Source of the DNA: Acidimicrobiaceae bacterium
GTDB lineage: Bacteria; Actinomycetota; Acidimicrobiia; Acidimicrobiales; Ilumatobacteraceae
Assembly (NCBI GenBank): GCA_947458565.1
Contig: CANGZK010000068.1
Location: forward strand, 1 to 6,107
DNA: 6,107 nucleotides
Direction of reading: 5' to 3'
Under the pieces are notes generated by a model. The model worked only from the letters and a program-made list of their open reading frames with translations. It was not told the origin of the DNA and searched no databases. Positions 5,496 to 6,107 of the stretch are shown piece by piece; the stretch's first letter is position 1, and every line of letters begins with the position of its first letter. The position numbers and the translations under genes are program-made.

Positions 5496-5506
5496 CGCCG
5501 ATTGAC

Positions 5507-6107
5507 GTGTTTCTCAAATCGCTGACTCTCAAAGGCTTCAAGTCTTTTGCTGATACCACCGTGATGGAGCTCGAACCAGGTGTCACCGTAGTGGTGGGGC
5601 CAAACGGTTCGGGCAAGTCCAACGTGGTTGATGCCATTGCGTGGGTGCTTGGCGCCCAGGCACCGTCGTCGGTACGCAGTCAAAAGATGGACGACGTCAT
5701 TTTCGCGGGCACGTCCAAGCGCCCAGCACTCGGTCGCGCAGAAGTCATGTTGACGATCGATAACTCTGCTGGTTTGTTGCCAATTGAGTTCACCGAAGTG
5801 ACCGTAAGTCGTGTGCTCTTCCGCAGTGGCGAAAGTGAATACTCGATCAATGGTGTCGAGTGTCGTTTGCTCGATGTGCAAGAACTGCTTTCCGATGCCG
5901 GCGTTGGTCGTCAACAGCACGTGATTGTGAGCCAAGGACAAATTGATGCTGTGCTCAATGCGCGTCCGGAAGATCGACGCGCAATCATCGAAGAAGCAGC
6001 AGGCGTGCTCAAGCATCGCAAGCGCAAAGAAAAAGCAGAACGTCGCGTTGAAGGAACCGAAGCCAACTTGATGCGCGCACAAGACTTGTTGCGCGAAGTG
6101 CGTCGCA
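5507..6107 (+). CDS. smc: Chromosome segregation protein SMC, N-terminal part (cut by window edge)
   Basis: The first 200 residues of the condensin-type ATPase that compacts and helps segregate chromosomes, working with ScpA and ScpB. It starts at GTG with MFLKSLTLKGFKSFAD, the classical SMC N-terminus. Landmarks are the Walker A motif GPNGSGKSN (31-39), the VVDAIAWVLGAQ helix with Q-loop Gln51, and the R-loop-like VRSQKMDDVIFAG (56-68). The family motifs VSQGQID (141-147), RPEDRRAIIEEAAG (153-166) and the beginning of the first coiled coil (about 165 onward, KHRKRKEKAERR) follow. Full SMC proteins are about 1,150-1,200 residues, so the hinge, second coiled coil and C-terminal head lie beyond the window. 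No frameshift is seen in the visible part. A long reverse-strand open frame opposite it is a shadow. Confidence 0.97.
   Translation, partial: MFLKSLTLKGFKSFADTTVMELEPGVTVVVGPNGSGKSNVVDAIAWVLGAQAPSSVRSQKMDDVIFAGTSKRPALGRAEVMLTIDNSAGLLPIEFTEVTVSRVLFRSGESEYSINGVECRLLDVQELLSDAGVGRQQHVIVSQGQIDAVLNARPEDRRAIIEEAAGVLKHRKRKEKAERRVEGTEANLMRAQDLLREVRR

Noticed and set aside
5489..6082. 197-codon open frame on the minus strand opposite smc
   Set aside because: Opposite a clear SMC N-terminus; the His/Phe/Cys-rich translation is typical of an antisense shadow.

Overview
The window looks like part of an actinobacterial chromosome, most likely from a lineage of roughly 50% GC such as Acidimicrobiia/Ilumatobacteraceae. 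That placement is an inference from gene content, gene order and protein style, not from a search. The main block is a compact plus-strand housekeeping cluster: rsmD, coaD, a DivIVA/SepIVA-like coiled-coil gene, a DUF177 (YceD) gene, rpmF, plsX, rnc, mutM and the 5' end of smc. A SepIVA-like gene next to DUF177, rnc and smc recalls the actinobacterial arrangement known from mycobacteria. The DUF177-rpmF-plsX core is more widely conserved in bacteria.

Layout. Positions 1-113 hold the start of a minus-strand TetR-family regulator cut by the window edge. Positions 175-378 hold a small minus-strand zinc-ribbon protein of unknown function; its frame is open back to 432, but 378 is the better start. 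A short divergent control region (about 379-458) follows and contains three tandem 13-bp units, each carrying AACCAGTT. From 459 to the end everything is on the plus strand, with gaps of 8, 10, 9, 66 and 18 nt, a 4-nt overlap (plsX/rnc), then gaps of 9 and 54 nt. The two larger gaps, before rpmF and before smc, are the likeliest places for internal promoters.

How the genes fit together. RsmD (16S rRNA methylation), DUF177 (linked to 23S rRNA/50S maturation), bL32 and RNase III (rRNA processing) form a ribosome-biogenesis set. CoaD (coenzyme A) and PlsX (acyl-phosphate for phospholipid synthesis) supply lipid metabolism. The SepIVA-like protein and SMC link to division/envelope growth and chromosome organisation. 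MutM repairs oxidised guanine. Most starts lack a clear Shine-Dalgarno sequence. Several have a TANNNT-like hexamer 6-7 nt upstream, consistent with leaderless mRNAs.

I found no CRISPR array, insertion sequence, tRNA, rRNA or clear phage signal. The least explained part is the first 460 bases: the zinc-ribbon gene, the 13-bp repeats and the adjoining TetR gene. The rest is an ordinary, intact core cluster.
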